Below are positions 45,415-53,175 of a stretch of DNA of 64,000 bases, piece by piece. Within the stretch, counting starts at the first letter, position 1, and every line of letters begins with the position of its first letter. The stretch covers positions 1,178,001 to 1,242,000 of the forward strand of contig NZ_CP054038.1 in assembly GCF_013282805.1 (NCBI RefSeq), read 5' to 3'. Under the pieces are notes generated by a model, which had not been told where the DNA came from, searched no databases, and saw nothing but the letters and a program-made list of their open reading frames with translations. The translations under genes were made by a program, and so were the position numbers. The DNA is from Microbacterium hominis (GTDB lineage Bacteria; Actinomycetota; Actinomycetes; Actinomycetales; Microbacteriaceae).

Positions 45415-46544
45415 GCTGCCTGCGCCGCGACGAGCTCGGCGGTGAGCACGCGGTAGCGGTCGGCGACTGCGGACCATGTCGTCCCGTTCGTCTCGCGCAG
45501 CGCTGCCTCACGCATGCGATCGGCCACTGAGGAGCCGTCGAAGATCTCGCGAAGCGCCCCGGCGATGCTGTCGGGGTCGTGGTGCGGGACGACCGTTCCG
45601 GCTCCGGTCGACAGCAGCTCGACGGCGTGGGGGAATGCCGTGGCGACCACGGGAACGCCGGCCGCGACCGCCTCGGCGAGGACGCCCGAGGTCGCCTGGT
45701 CGACCGAGTCGTACGGCAGCAGCACGGCATCCGCGGAGGCGATGAGAGCGGCCAGCTGCGGCGCGTCGAGGTAGCGCCCGTCGATGCGAAGGGCCGAGCC
45801 GACGTCCAACTCGTCGGCGAGATCGGTGAGCATGGTGCGGTAGCCCTCGCCCGCGTGCGCGAGCACCTTGGGATGTGTCTGCCCGGCGACGACGTACTCG
45901 ACGCGAGGCGTCATGTCCGCGAGCTGCGCGACAGCGCGAATGCCCCATTCGATGCCCTTGCCCGGCGAGAGAAGCCCCCACGTCACGACGCGGCGGCCGC
46001 TGTGGGGCTGCGATTCGCGCAGCCCCACATGGTTCACACCATGCGGGATGACGCGGACGCGAGTGAGATCGACCGCGTAGACCGCGGCGAGGTTGTCGCG
46101 GGCGTGCGTCGTCATGACGACGACGAGGGAGGCCAGTCGACACACGTCTTCGAGCACTTCCCGCTGGTGACGCGTGGGTGTCACGAGCACGGTGTGGAGC
46201 ACGACGATGGTGGGGGTGTCCACCGCGGAGAGCACCTCGAGCACCTGATCTCCGTCGTGTCCGCCGTAGATCCCGTACTCGTGCTGAACGATCGCGACGT
46301 CGCACGCGTTGAGCGCCATGATCGCCCGCATCGTGCTCAGCCGGTCGCCCGCGATGAGGTCGGTGCGCACCGTCGACCGCGCGCGGGTGTCGTGCGGGCT
46401 GCGGTCGGCGGGCTCATCGAGCACCCGCACGATCGTGCCGTGCTCGTCGTCGCCGCGCACGAGGGCGTCGGCGAGGGACTGCGTGAAGGTCGCCAGGCCG
46501 CAGCGGGTCGGCGGAAAGGTACTGAGGAATCCGTAGTGGGTCAC
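45411..46544 (-). CDS. GT4-type glycosyltransferase
   Basis: A 377-residue GT-B glycosyltransferase. The N-terminus YGFLSTFPPTRCGLATFTQS matches a group 1 subfamily linked with toroid and GH130 partners. The nucleotide-sugar side shows WGLLSPGKGIEWGIRAVA and, near the end, the donor-binding LLPYDSVDQATSGVLAEAVA. GTG at 46544 fits the conserved start. It is coupled to the toroid gene by a four-base overlap. Confidence 0.87.
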   Translation of the reverse strand: MTHYGFLSTFPPTRCGLATFTQSLADALVRGDDEHGTIVRVLDEPADRSPHDTRARSTVRTDLIAGDRLSTMRAIMALNACDVAIVQHEYGIYGGHDGDQVLEVLSAVDTPTIVVLHTVLVTPTRHQREVLEDVCRLASLVVVMTTHARDNLAAVYAVDLTRVRVIPHGVNHVGLRESQPHSGRRVVTWGLLSPGKGIEWGIRAVAQLADMTPRVEYVVAGQTHPKVLAHAGEGYRTMLTDLADELDVGSALRIDGRYLDAPQLAALIASADAVLLPYDSVDQATSGVLAEAVAAGVPVVATAFPHAVELLSTGAGTVVPHHDPDSIAGALREIFDGSSVADRMREAALRETNGTTWSAVADRYRVLTAELVAAQAA

Positions 46545-46720
46545 GGTGACGTCTCTCTGGTGATGCCCGCAGCGGATTCGCGGCGGACCATGGCGAGACG
46601 TCTGCCGGCGGCATCCCTCGTGGAACCGCGCCTCCATCGCCACGGTCCGGTCCACGCCCGGGTCTCTGCCCGGACGCTGTGGTCGCACGCTACACCTGCC
46701 ACCTGTGCGTCGGCCCGGGA

Positions 46721-47725
46721 TCAGCGCGCCAGCACGGTCTCGTAGACGGCCAGGTACTGATCGACCATGCGCTCCACGCCGAATCGTGCGACGGCGCGAT
46801 CGTGGACGTCGCCCCGGTCCAGCCCGGTGACGGCGGGGAGGGCCGACACGGCCTCGTCGATCGAGGTCACCGTGCGGCCGGTCACGCCCTCGTCGATGAC
46901 CTCCGCCATCGACCCCCGGCGGTATGCGAGAGCCGGGGTGCCGCACATCATCGATTCCACGACCGAGAGCCCGAACGGCTCGTCGAACTCGATCGGGTGG
47001 AGCAGAGCGGCGGCGTGGCCGAGCACGCGGGCTCGCTCTTCGGCCCCGACGGCGCCGAGGAAGACGACGCGGTCCCCGTCGATGTGGGGCTCCACCTGGT
47101 CGCGGAAGTAGTCCTCGTCCTGGACGAGTCCGCAGATCACGAGGCGGCGCCCCGCGCGCCGCGCGATCGTGATGGCCGCCGCGGTGCCCTTGTCGGGATG
47201 GATGCGGCCGAACGACACGAGGTGGTCGTCGGGCTCGGGCACGTACGGCAGCTCGCCCGGGTCGATCCCGTGGTGGATCGTCGCGAGGTACTCGAGGCCG
47301 GGGGAGCGATCAGCGTCGGAGATGGAGACGAACGCCGAGGCCGAGGCGAGGTACGCGGGAAGGATCGCGGGGCCGGAGAATCCATGGATGGTCGTCACCA
47401 TCGGCGCGTCGCAGTGGGCCCCGAACGCGAGCGGCAGCCAGTCCAGCTGGTTGTGCACGATGTCGAATTCGCCCGAGCGCGCTAGGGCGCGCGCGACGTG
47501 CAGCGCCTCCCACACCCGGCCATCCATCGACGGATCCTCCGCGTAGCCGTGCGGAGCCACCGCATCGAGGTCGCCGTCGGTGATGGAGTCGGCGGTCGCG
47601 AACAGGGTCACATCCACTCCACGGTGCACCAGCCCCTCAGTGAGCAGGCTTGTGACGCGCTCCCACGGCCCGTAGGCCTTCGGAGGTGTCCGCCAGGCGA
47701 TGGGCCCGAGCATCGCGACCCTCAC
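46721..47725 (-). CDS. GT4-family glycosyltransferase
   Basis: A 334-residue GT-B enzyme with the family N-terminus (VRVAMLGPIAWRTPPKAYGP), a Gly-rich acceptor site and the donor-site EX7E region in HPIEFDEPFGLSVVESMMCG. Related proteins synthesise oligosaccharide or glycolipid heads. GTG at 47725 is chosen because homology starts at MLGPIAWRTPP. A 28-codon reading frame upstream stops at this GTG (GTGA), perhaps by chance. It lies 176 bases upstream of the next glycosyltransferase. Confidence 0.88.
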   Translation of the reverse strand: MRVAMLGPIAWRTPPKAYGPWERVTSLLTEGLVHRGVDVTLFATADSITDGDLDAVAPHGYAEDPSMDGRVWEALHVARALARSGEFDIVHNQLDWLPLAFGAHCDAPMVTTIHGFSGPAILPAYLASASAFVSISDADRSPGLEYLATIHHGIDPGELPYVPEPDDHLVSFGRIHPDKGTAAAITIARRAGRRLVICGLVQDEDYFRDQVEPHIDGDRVVFLGAVGAEERARVLGHAAALLHPIEFDEPFGLSVVESMMCGTPALAYRRGSMAEVIDEGVTGRTVTSIDEAVSALPAVTGLDRGDVHDRAVARFGVERMVDQYLAVYETVLAR

Positions 47726-47917
47726 CCGACCGCTCCCGGCCCGATCGCCGCTCGTACTGCGGCGGGGTGCGCCGGTGGGACGACGATCGCCTGTCTCCGT
47801 GTGTCCATGGTCGGACGGTACGCCCTCGACGGCCCCGTCGGCGACCGGCGACCGGCGTGCAGCTCGCGTCGAGACGGAGCCCGCCCGAGGGATTCCGGGC
47901 GGGAGCAGAAGATGACG

Positions 47918-47989
47918 TGCCCCTGGAGGGACTCGAACCCCCAACCGTTTGCTTAGGACGCAACTGCTCTTCCATTGAGCTACAGAGGC
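47918..47989 (-). tRNA. tRNA-Arg (anticodon CCT)
   Basis: A 72-base cloverleaf on the minus strand: acceptor GCCTCTG/CAGGGGC with one G-U pair, D stem GCTC/GAGC, anticodon loop GTCCTAA (anticodon CCT, reading AGG) and T arm GGGGG-TTCGAGT-CCCTC. The first pair of the anticodon stem (27-43) is a G-A mismatch. CCA is not encoded. AGG is rare in such a GC-rich genome, which fits a minor tRNA. Confidence 0.92.
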
Positions 47990-48087
47990 TGGCTGTCCGA
48001 GTCTACCCAGCCGTCGACATCGCGCCGAAACCGATCCGGGCCCCCGTCGGAGTCGACGGGGACCCGGAGATCTCGGTGCGGGGGCGC

Positions 48088-48369
48088 TCAGCCCTTGCCG
48101 GTGAGCGCGAACTTCACCGAGCCGTCCTGAGCGAGTTCGGCGTCGAGCACGCGGTCGTCGAGCGCCGCGGCGGCCGGGACGTCGAGGAAGACGCGCGCAC
48201 CGTCGGTGACGACCACCGTGTCCTCGGGCTCGGGCGTCGGGGCGACGCTGAGTTCGAAGCCGCTCGACGGTCCGGTGTCGCGGATGCGCACGCCACCGTC
48301 CTCGGCCTGCGGGACGCGGGCCACGATGTTCTTGACGGCCTCTGCCGCGGTCTGGGTCAGGGTGAGCAT
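48088..48369 (-). CDS. HesB/IscA-like protein lacking all cysteines
   Basis: A 93-residue protein with the A-type Fe-S carrier fold (MLTLTQTAAEAVKNIVAR, GVRIRDTG, LDVPAAAALDDRVLDAEL), but none of the three conserved Cys residues, and no Cys at all. It therefore cannot bind an Fe-S cluster in the usual way. Homologues of this form occur in actinobacteria and are often annotated as HesB. Role unknown. ATG at 48369 has GGAGAAAG upstream. Confidence 0.82.
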   Translation of the reverse strand: MLTLTQTAAEAVKNIVARVPQAEDGGVRIRDTGPSSGFELSVAPTPEPEDTVVVTDGARVFLDVPAAAALDDRVLDAELAQDGSVKFALTGKG

Positions 48370-48511
48370 TGCTTTCTCCTTCGGTTGCGGACTGCGGACG
48401 GGCCACGATTCCGAGAACCGCGCCGACATGCAACCGGAGTGCGGCATTTCATCCCCATTCCCACCGAATTCGGAGGTTCCGTCGAATCGCCGAATTTCGA
48501 AGGGGGAGAGG

Positions 48512-48865
48512 TCAGTGCGCCGCTTCGTATGCCTCGATGACGGATGCCGGAACCCGGCCGCGGTCGGAGACCTTGTAGCCGTTCTCCTTCGCCCAATCCC
48601 GGATGCCGGAGTAGTCCTGCTGGCCGGGGCGGCGGCGCTTGCGACCGGAGGATGCCGCGGCCGCGGCAGCGCGCGATGACGAGACGGTCCGCGCGGCGGC
48701 GGTCCACCGCGCGAAGGAATCACGCAGCTCCGCGGCATTCGCGTCACTGAGGTCGATCTCATAGGCGACGCCGTCGAGGGAGAAGAGCACACTCTCCCCC
48801 TCTCCGACTTCGAGGACGGAACCGTCGATATCGTCGACGAGCTGATGCACGATTCTGCGAGCCAT
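48512..48865 (-). CDS. lsr2: Nucleoid-associated protein Lsr2
   Basis: A 117-residue H-NS-like DNA-bridging protein. The N-terminal dimerisation domain (about 1-60, ARRIVHQLVDDIDGS then VAYEIDLSDANAAELRD) is joined by a flexible Ala/Ser linker to a C-terminal DNA-binding domain (DYSGIRDWAKENGYKVSDRG) with the RGR AT-hook-like motif. It silences AT-rich, often foreign, DNA. ATG at 48865 fits the family. The gene contains three copies of the GGATGCCG octamer (or reverse) within about 110 bases. Confidence 0.94.
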   Translation of the reverse strand: MARRIVHQLVDDIDGSVLEVGEGESVLFSLDGVAYEIDLSDANAAELRDSFARWTAAARTVSSSRAAAAAASSGRKRRRPGQQDYSGIRDWAKENGYKVSDRGRVPASVIEAYEAAH

Positions 48866-48883
48866 GTTCGTCACAATACGCGG

Positions 48884-48920
48884 AAAAGTCGCGGGAGATC
48901 GATATTGGATCTCCCGCGAC
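48884..48920 (-). terminator. Intrinsic terminator of the VTC/DUF4956 operon
   Basis: Perfect 13-base stem (48888-48900 with 48908-48920; GTCGCGGGAGATC on the plus strand) and a 7-base loop. On the minus strand it is followed by TTTT. It lies 43 bases after the last gene of the five-gene operon and before lsr2 on the same strand. Confidence 0.88.
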
Positions 48921-48963
48921 AATTCGCGTCGATATTCTGTTCGCTGCGGGCTGCTTGCGAGGC

Positions 48964-50667
48964 TCAGGGGCGCCGGCCGCCGGGGCCCCCGCCCATTCCT
49001 CCGCCGGGTCCTCCCATGGCGCTCTGCACGGTGGTCGACGCGGTGGCGCTGACCGCGCTGCCGCCGTCGACGGTCACGGTGTAGGTCTCGCCCTCGGTGA
49101 CGTCGGCGCCGCCGTACACGACGCCGCTGAACGATGAGCCCGCCTCGATCGAGGCGACCACGTCGCCCGCCGCGTTCGTGATGACCACGGTCGAGCCGGC
49201 CGATCCGCTCGCGCTCACGGTCGCGACCGCCACGCCGTCGACGGCGATCGTGCCGTTCGCGTCGACGGTGTTCTCACCGCCGTTGGCCGGACCCACCAGG
49301 GCGAACGTGCCGCCGCTGAGGGTGATCGATCCGTTCGAATCGAGGCCGTCCCCTCCCGCGGTCACCGTCACGGTGCCGCCGGCGATGACGAGCGTTTCGC
49401 CGCTGTCGGCCTCGCCGCCCGCGGCGGCGCCCGCGGCGTTGATGCCGTCATCGCTCGCGATGACGCTGACGGTGCCGCCCGAGATCGCGACATCGGTCGC
49501 CTCGAGGCCCTCATACGACTGTGCGATCTCGACGGTGCCGCCGCGGATCTCGAGCACCTGCTCGGCGTGCACGCCGTCGTCTCCGGTCGAGATGGCAAGG
49601 GTGGCACCGCCGATGCCGACCGAGCCGTCGGAGTGGACCGCGTCGTCGGACGACGAGATGGTGACCTCGCCTCCGTCGAGGGCGATGACCGCTCCCGCGG
49701 CGATGCCCTTGGCGCCGGCATCCGAGGACTGGCCCTCACCGGCGACGATCGAGATCGTGCCGCCGGTGACGACGGCGTCGGTGGCTGCGGCGATGGCGTC
49801 GTCACCGCTGGTCAGCGAGATCTCGCCGCCCTCGATGGCGACGAAGCCCTGGGTCGCGTCAGAATCCTGGTCGCTCTTGAGCGCGTCGCCGCCGGCATCC
49901 ACCGTCACGGTTCCCCCCTCGATGACGAGCGAGTCCTTGCCGCGCAGACCGTCGTCGACGGCGTCCACGGTGATCTCGCCGGAGAGGATCACGAGGTCGT
50001 CGGTGCTCGTGATGCCGTCGTTGCCGTTTCCGCTCACCTCGAGCGCGCCGGAGCCGGAGATCGTGAGGTCGGTGTCGGCGTAGATGGCGGCGTTGGCGTC
50101 GGCGTCGTCGGCGTAGGCGTCGGCGTCGGCGACGCTGTTGGCGGTGCCGGCGGCGAGCACGATCGCGACGTCGTCGGCCGTCTGCACGTCGATGGCGGAG
50201 CCGCCCGATGCCGAGATCGACGCGTCGTCGAGGATCAGCACCACCTGGGCGTTGTCGGGGGCGGCGACCACCACCGAGCCGTCGAGATCCCCATTGAGGC
50301 GGAAGACGCCGGCCTCGGTGATCGTCACGGTCGTGCCGTCGATGCTCACCGCGTCGGAATCGCTCGAGGCCGAGTCGCCATCGAGGACGATGTCGACGGC
50401 GTCGGACTCCGACCATTCGTCATCGCGGACGACCGTCGTGTCGGCGTTCGCGGCGAGCACGGCCTCGGCTGCGAGATCGGAGTCCACGGCGACCGCGGTC
50501 TCGGTCGTCGCCTCGGTCGAGGTGTCGGTCTGGGTCTGGGTGGTCGAGGTGCCGGCCGACGAGGTGTCGGCCGCGACCGCGCAGCCGGCCAGTACGACGC
50601 CGGTGAGGGCGAGGGGCACGGCGGCCAGGGCGATGCGGCGGGGCAGGGTCAGGCGGCGACGGGACAT
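48964..50667 (-). CDS. Carbohydrate-binding-type (DUF4353) repeat lipoprotein
   Basis: A 567-residue exported lipoprotein: signal peptide with lipobox LAGC at about 25-28, a Thr/Ser linker, then many short beta-strand repeats of the form GGxVTVxAGGDGLxSxG, as in right-handed beta-helix proteins annotated as carbohydrate-binding (DUF4353). The C-terminus is Gly-rich (GGPGGGMGGGPGGRRP). It should sit on the outer face of the membrane or wall and may bind a polymer. It is the last gene of the operon and overlaps the VTC gene by 19 bases. Confidence 0.88.
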   Translation of the reverse strand: MSRRRLTLPRRIALAAVPLALTGVVLAGCAVAADTSSAGTSTTQTQTDTSTEATTETAVAVDSDLAAEAVLAANADTTVVRDDEWSESDAVDIVLDGDSASSDSDAVSIDGTTVTITEAGVFRLNGDLDGSVVVAAPDNAQVVLILDDASISASGGSAIDVQTADDVAIVLAAGTANSVADADAYADDADANAAIYADTDLTISGSGALEVSGNGNDGITSTDDLVILSGEITVDAVDDGLRGKDSLVIEGGTVTVDAGGDALKSDQDSDATQGFVAIEGGEISLTSGDDAIAAATDAVVTGGTISIVAGEGQSSDAGAKGIAAGAVIALDGGEVTISSSDDAVHSDGSVGIGGATLAISTGDDGVHAEQVLEIRGGTVEIAQSYEGLEATDVAISGGTVSVIASDDGINAAGAAAGGEADSGETLVIAGGTVTVTAGGDGLDSNGSITLSGGTFALVGPANGGENTVDANGTIAVDGVAVATVSASGSAGSTVVITNAAGDVVASIEAGSSFSGVVYGGADVTEGETYTVTVDGGSAVSATASTTVQSAMGGPGGGMGGGPGGRRP

Positions 50668-51440
50668 GATGCCTCCAGGGTTCGATGGGTCGGGGCGAAG
50701 GGGCCGCGCAGCAGGCGCGCCCAGCGGTTGCGGGGAAGGTCGGGGTTCATGGCGGCCATGCCGGTCGCGTACTTGCTGACGGTGGCCGGCCGGTGGCCGC
50801 GTCGCCAGAGCGCGCGGTCGACCACGGAAGCGGCGGCGCCGGACTTGGTCTCGACGATGGCCATGCCGGGAATCGAGAAGCCGTCGCCGGCGGGGGACAG
50901 CCACGCCAGGTCCGTGTCGACAGTCGCCCGGCCCACGCCGTCGGGGGCGAGCAGGGTCGCGCGGCGGTAGCGGGTGACCAGCGACGGTTCCAGCTCCTCT
51001 GCCCGGTCCGGGGTGACGCCGATCGCGGCGAGGGCCCCGGAGACCTCGCGCCGCGCCTCGGCGGTGAGATCCGCGGTCAGCGCCGGGTCGTAGGGGTCGC
51101 GCTCCTTCACGGTGACCCCGCGGGCGCCGCGGGTCTTGATCTCCAGGAACGCCGACCCCGAGTCGAGGTAGCTCCGGGTGCGCAGCTTGAAGCGGCGCCG
51201 CCGTGGCTGGGCCGCCATGCGGAAGCTCAGCAGATCGGGGGTGTCGAAGTACACGGACTCGTAGGCGAACGTGCGCGCCCCGTCGATCTCGAGCACGCGG
51301 GTCGCGTCGTCGAGATCGCCGAGCAGATCGCCGAGCTCGGCACGCGGCACCACGTACTTGCGGTCGACGCGCGTCAGCAGCGCCGCCTCCGTGACGAGTT
51401 CGTCGAGCGAGACGGGGGCGAACCGGTCGAGGGCGGTCAT
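50649..51440 (-). CDS. VTC-domain polymerase
   Basis: A 263-residue stand-alone VTC domain, the tunnel-shaped fold of eukaryotic polyphosphate polymerase Vtc4. The basic and acidic tunnel residues are retained: TRVDRKYVVPR, ESVYFDTPDL, RRRRFKLRTRSYLDS, FLEIKTR, VTVKERDPY, SLVTRYRRA and MAIVETKSG. It probably polymerises phosphate or a phospho-compound in the cytoplasm. In bacteria such proteins usually lie next to DUF4956 and surface proteins, as here. ATG at 51440 overlaps the DUF4956 stop. Confidence 0.9.
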   Translation of the reverse strand: MTALDRFAPVSLDELVTEAALLTRVDRKYVVPRAELGDLLGDLDDATRVLEIDGARTFAYESVYFDTPDLLSFRMAAQPRRRRFKLRTRSYLDSGSAFLEIKTRGARGVTVKERDPYDPALTADLTAEARREVSGALAAIGVTPDRAEELEPSLVTRYRRATLLAPDGVGRATVDTDLAWLSPAGDGFSIPGMAIVETKSGAAASVVDRALWRRGHRPATVSKYATGMAAMNPDLPRNRWARLLRGPFAPTHRTLEASCPVAA

Positions 51441-52027
51441 CGCGCGCTCCGGACGGGGGTGGATGCCGCCACCGGCGCGCGCTCGGCGCGGAAGCGCACG
51501 TCGACCAGCGTCGTGTCGTTGACGAGGTCGAGGTCCTGCACGGTGAGCGAGGTGACGGTGGCGCCCAGCCGCTCCTCGAGCTCGGCGCGCAGCTCGTTCT
51601 CGTCGGTGATGGCGCGATCGAGGCGCACGTTCTGATGCCGGCTGCGCGAGAGGAAGCGCGGGTGGTCGGCGGCCCACATCACGACGAGCACGAGGGCGAT
51701 GAGTCCGGCGACCGGCCACGGGTCGGTGTGGGGGAGGCCCGCCATGAGTCCGATCGCGAGCGCGGCGAAGTAATAGGCCACCTCTCGCTGGGAGATCTCC
51801 GACGAGCGCAGCCGGATGATCGAGAGCACACCGAACAGACCCAGGCCCAGACCCAGTGCGACCTCGGCCGTGCCGAGCACGGCGGCGACGGCCATCACGC
51901 CGACGTTGACGCCCAGGAAGGCGACGACGAGGTCGCGGCGGTGGTGGCGGCGGTAGTAGAGGCCGAGGCTCAGAATGAGGGCCGCGATCAGGTCGATCGC
52001 GATGAGCGCGAGGGCGCTGACGGTCAT
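51437..52027 (-). CDS. DUF4956 membrane protein
   Basis: A 196-residue membrane protein with about four transmembrane helices (about 3-25, 31-50, 53-72, 95-115) and a cytoplasmic C-terminal domain of about 75 residues (LRAELEERLGATVTSLTV). The loop SIIRLRSSEISQREVAYYF is typical of DUF4956. Function unknown; constant association with VTC-domain proteins suggests it is the membrane partner or channel for the VTC product. ATG at 52027 overlaps the GT2-GtrA stop. Confidence 0.9.
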   Translation of the reverse strand: MTVSALALIAIDLIAALILSLGLYYRRHHRRDLVVAFLGVNVGVMAVAAVLGTAEVALGLGLGLFGVLSIIRLRSSEISQREVAYYFAALAIGLMAGLPHTDPWPVAGLIALVLVVMWAADHPRFLSRSRHQNVRLDRAITDENELRAELEERLGATVTSLTVQDLDLVNDTTLVDVRFRAERAPVAASTPVRSAR

Positions 52028-53169
52028 GGGGTCCTCCCGGTCGTGATGGGGTGTGATTCCATTCGAGTCGGGCTCCCTATGCGGTTCCTATGACGCGCGT
52101 CTGCCTGGTCTCCGAATTCCGAAGGCCGTTCGGAAGCGCTGGCGCCGGCACGGAACACGAAGGTGCGCTGCACCCCGTAGCTCGTCACGAACAGCACGAG
52201 CTCGGTCGCGATCTTCGCGACCACGAGGGGAACGCCGACCTCGGTGAGGGCCTGCATCCATACGATGTTCGACGCCAGCAGAGCCACCGCCAGCAGGCCG
52301 TAGCGCACCGCCTGTCCGGCGGCGCCCCGGCCGTGCCGGCGGAAGACCACGCGCCGGTTGACGGCGAAGTTCGCCGAGGCGCTCACGAGGCGTGCCACCA
52401 CGATCGACCAGACCAGGGAGCCGGTCAGCGCGGTGAGGGCCAGCAGCACGAGCGTGTCGATGAGGAAGGCGAGCATCGACGAGCCGGCGAACAGCACGAC
52501 CGGCAGCACCACGCGCGCCGAGTCGATGAGCGGGCGGAAGTGGCTGGACGCATTGTCCTCGAGGTACACCGTCTCGATCGGCACCTCGCGTGTCCGGATC
52601 CCGGCGCCTCGGCAGCGCAGCAGCATGTTCTGCTCGTACTCGAACCGGTCGCCGGGAACCTGCAGCATCCACGCCAGGTGAGGGGAGGGGATGCCGCGCA
52701 GCCCCGTCTGCGTGTCGCTCAGCGTCCACCCCGCGGCAACCCGGAACAGACCGCGCGAGACGGCGTTGCCGGCGCGGCTGCGCAGCGGCACGGTGCCGGT
52801 GAACCCCCGGCATCCGAGGATCAGCGTCGGCGCACCCGTCGCGGCATCCTCGCGCAGCTCGTCGGCAACCCGGAGGATGTCGGCCGCGGTGTGCTGGCCG
52901 TCCGCGTCGGCGGTGACGACACCTTCACCCGGGTGCGCGGCGAGCGCGTAGGCGAAGCCGATTTTCAGGGCCGCGCCCTTGCCGCCGTTGGCGTCATGGC
53001 GCAGCACGACGGCGCCCGCGCCGGCGGCGGCATCGAACACCGACGCGAAGGCGGATCCGCTGCCGTCGTCGACCACGACGATCTCCACGTCGGGGTCGGC
53101 CGCCGTCAGCGCGGCGACGAGCGCCACCAGGCGCGCGCCGGGCTCGTAGGCGGGGATGAGCACGATCAC
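52024..53169 (-). CDS. GT2 glycosyltransferase-GtrA fusion
   Basis: A 381-residue fusion. Residues 1-210 are a GT-A family 2 glycosyltransferase with VVVDDGS, the DAD motif in VVTADADGQHT, and GLRGIPSPHLAWML. Residues about 215-345 are a four-helix GtrA domain (AFLIDTLVLLALTALTG onward), which flips lipid-linked sugars. The polyprenyl-sugar synthase and the flippase are therefore one polypeptide. GTG at 53169 is six bases after the upstream stop. Confidence 0.9.
   Translation of the reverse strand: MIVLIPAYEPGARLVALVAALTAADPDVEIVVVDDGSGSAFASVFDAAAGAGAVVLRHDANGGKGAALKIGFAYALAAHPGEGVVTADADGQHTAADILRVADELREDAATGAPTLILGCRGFTGTVPLRSRAGNAVSRGLFRVAAGWTLSDTQTGLRGIPSPHLAWMLQVPGDRFEYEQNMLLRCRGAGIRTREVPIETVYLEDNASSHFRPLIDSARVVLPVVLFAGSSMLAFLIDTLVLLALTALTGSLVWSIVVARLVSASANFAVNRRVVFRRHGRGAAGQAVRYGLLAVALLASNIVWMQALTEVGVPLVVAKIATELVLFVTSYGVQRTFVFRAGASASERPSEFGDQADARHRNRIGSPTRMESHPITTGRTP
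52076..52092 (-). promoter_or_regulatory. CATAGG direct repeat upstream of DUF4956
   Basis: On the minus strand two CATAGG hexamers are separated by five bases (period 11), ending 48 bases before the DUF4956 start. The same arrangement, with a shared CGC before one copy, occurs at 54203-54219. Tandem hexamers with 11-base period are typical of OmpR/PhoB-type regulators. Confidence 0.6.
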
Positions 53170-53175
53170 GGTCGG

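Noticed and set aside
47726-47811. A 28-codon reading frame before the GT4 gene, overlapping its GTG start.
   Set aside because: No ribosome binding site or conserved sequence was seen. Short open frames are expected at this GC content.
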